A stretch of DNA of 5,045 bases from the NCBI GenBank assembly GCA_018826545.1, contig JAHKAL010000051.1, positions 1 through 5,045 of the forward strand. The letters run 5' to 3'. Every line of letters begins with the position of its first letter. The first letter of the stretch is position 1. Below are positions 4,072 through 5,045 of this stretch, one piece after another. The notes beneath the pieces were generated by a model, which was not told where the DNA came from, searched no databases, and worked only from the letters and a program-made list of their open reading frames with translations. The DNA comes from Patescibacteria group bacterium. Its GTDB lineage: Bacteria > Patescibacteriota > Microgenomatia > UBA8517. A program made the position numbers and the translations under genes.

Positions 4072-5045
4072 ATGTTAAAATCAATAATTCAGTTTTTTTC
4101 AAAGGCCTTTTCTTCCCCTGATATCCGAAAAAAAATATTAATTACGGCTCTTATACTCATAGTATTTAGGTTTATTGCTCACATACCTGCTGCTGGGATA
4201 GATAGAGCAAGTTTGCAAGCTTTATTTTTAGGAAGCCCACTTTTGTCTTTATTAGATGTTTTTTCAGGTGGTACTTTGGCTAATTTTTCAATTATGGCAC
4301 TTGGTTTAAATCCATATATTAATGCATCGATAATATTTCAATTGTTAACCTATGTAATTCCTTCTCTTGAAGAGTTGCAAAAAGAAGGTGAATATGGACA
4401 AGAAAAACTTAATCAGTATCAAAGATATTTAACAATTCCTCTAGCTGCAGTCCAGGCTTTTGCTATGTATTCTTTACTAAAATCACAGGGAATTATTGTA
4501 AATCTTTCTTCCTTAGATTTAATTGCACTAGTGTTTACTATGACGGCAGGGACAATGCTTGCAGTCTGGTTTGGAGAACTTATTACAGAATATGGAATAA
4601 CAAATGGAATTTCCTTAATGATTTTTGCTGGGATAGTTGCAAGGTTGCCAATTAGTTTGGGACAATCTTTATCAATTTTTCAACCCGAAGAAAGTATTAA
4701 AATTATTACCTTTTTAATATTATCGGTGTTAATAGTTTCAGTTGTTGTATTTATGAATGAAGCGACACGCCAAATTCCTATAAGTTATGCAAGACGTGGA
4801 ACTAAATATTCTCCAGTGAGTTCATCTTATTTGCCTTTAAGATTAAATCAAGCAGGAGTGATTCCAATTATTTTTGCGGTTTCATTGGTTTTACTTCCTT
4901 CTCTTTTTACTCAATTTGCAAGTGCTGTTTCAAATCCAAAAATTGCTTCAATTGCTCAAACTTTAACCAAATATTTCCAACCAAAAAGTTTAATTTATAA
5001 TATTGTATATTTTGTTTTAGTAGTTGGTTTTACATATTTTTATAC
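4072..5045 (+). CDS. secY: Protein translocase subunit SecY, 5' part, cut by window end
   Basis: SecY is the pore-forming subunit of the SecYEG channel in the cytoplasmic membrane, exporting and inserting proteins with SecA or ribosomes. The frame is open for 324 codons to the window end; full proteins are about 420-440 aa, so the last two or so membrane helices and the C5/C6 cytosolic loops are missing. It begins MLKSIIQFF..PDIRKKIL, typical of the family. Signature 1 (plug and TM2) is SIMALGLNPYINASIIFQLL at 73-92; signature 2 is WFGELITEYGITNGISLMIF at 166-185; the C4 loop and TM7 entry have QIPISYARRG (234-243) and YLPLRLNQAGVIPIIFA (253-269). Hydrophobic segments lie near 22-40, 81-97, 119-136, 149-170, 181-195, 208-228, 260-280 and 307 onward. 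It follows rplO, as in the classical operon. Confidence 0.97.
   Translation, partial: MLKSIIQFFSKAFSSPDIRKKILITALILIVFRFIAHIPAAGIDRASLQALFLGSPLLSLLDVFSGGTLANFSIMALGLNPYINASIIFQLLTYVIPSLEELQKEGEYGQEKLNQYQRYLTIPLAAVQAFAMYSLLKSQGIIVNLSSLDLIALVFTMTAGTMLAVWFGELITEYGITNGISLMIFAGIVARLPISLGQSLSIFQPEESIKIITFLILSVLIVSVVVFMNEATRQIPISYARRGTKYSPVSSSYLPLRLNQAGVIPIIFAVSLVLLPSLFTQFASAVSNPKIASIAQTLTKYFQPKSLIYNIVYFVLVVGFTYFY

Noticed and set aside
4068..4073. TATAAT as a -10 promoter box for secY
   Set aside because: It overlaps the secY start codon, so a transcript from it would begin after the ATG, and no good -35 hexamer lies 16-18 nt upstream; in such A/T-rich DNA TATAAT is common by chance.
1..5045. A hidden new system, mobile element, CRISPR array, tRNA or long repeat
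   Set aside because: Coding sequence of recognised core genes fills all but about 60 bases of the window, and I saw no repeat or RNA fold left over to explain.

Overview
This window is a stretch of a bacterial spc-type ribosomal protein operon, all on the + strand. It runs from the tail of rpmC (L29) through rpsQ, rplN, rplX, rplE, rpsN, rpsH, rplF, rplR, rpsE and rplO into a secY gene cut by the window end. All ten complete ribosomal proteins are recognisable from conserved motifs. SecY is recognisable from its signature segments and is 324 codons long where the sequence stops.

The order matches the classical spc operon with one exception. rpmD (L30), which normally sits between rpsE and rplO, is absent: the rpsE stop and the rplO start are 1 nt apart. 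Loss of L30 is a known general feature of Candidate Phyla Radiation (CPR/Patescibacteria) bacteria. With the A/T-rich, lysine-rich coding, the zinc-type S14, the zinc-ribbon L24 and the very tight packing, this points to a CPR genome. The S5 and L15 sequence style makes the Microgenomates side of the radiation plausible, but that is only an impression. TGA ends rpsQ, so the standard bacterial code (table 11) fits, rather than the UGA=Gly code of Gracilibacteria/Absconditabacteria.

Layout: 1-106 rpmC 3' end; 107-1049 rpsQ, rplN and rplX; 1051-1593 rplE; 1596-2163 rpsN and rpsH; 2168-3063 rplF and rplR; 3064-4030 rpsE and rplO; 4031-4071 the only real intergenic gap; 4072-5045 secY (5' part). 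Ribosomal gene junctions range from a 4-nt overlap to 8 nt, so they are almost certainly co-transcribed and probably translationally coupled. Two starts (rplE at 1051, rpsH at 1786) are placed downstream of the longest possible reading frame because family length and N-terminal sequence demand it.

Functionally the genes supply small-subunit proteins (S5, S8, S14, S17), large-subunit proteins (L5, L6, L14, L15, L18, L24, L29) and the membrane translocon through which ribosomes export proteins. I found no RNA gene, mobile element, CRISPR array, long repeat or convincing terminator. I also found no previously undescribed system: this is a conserved core region whose interest lies in lineage-specific losses and small oddities.
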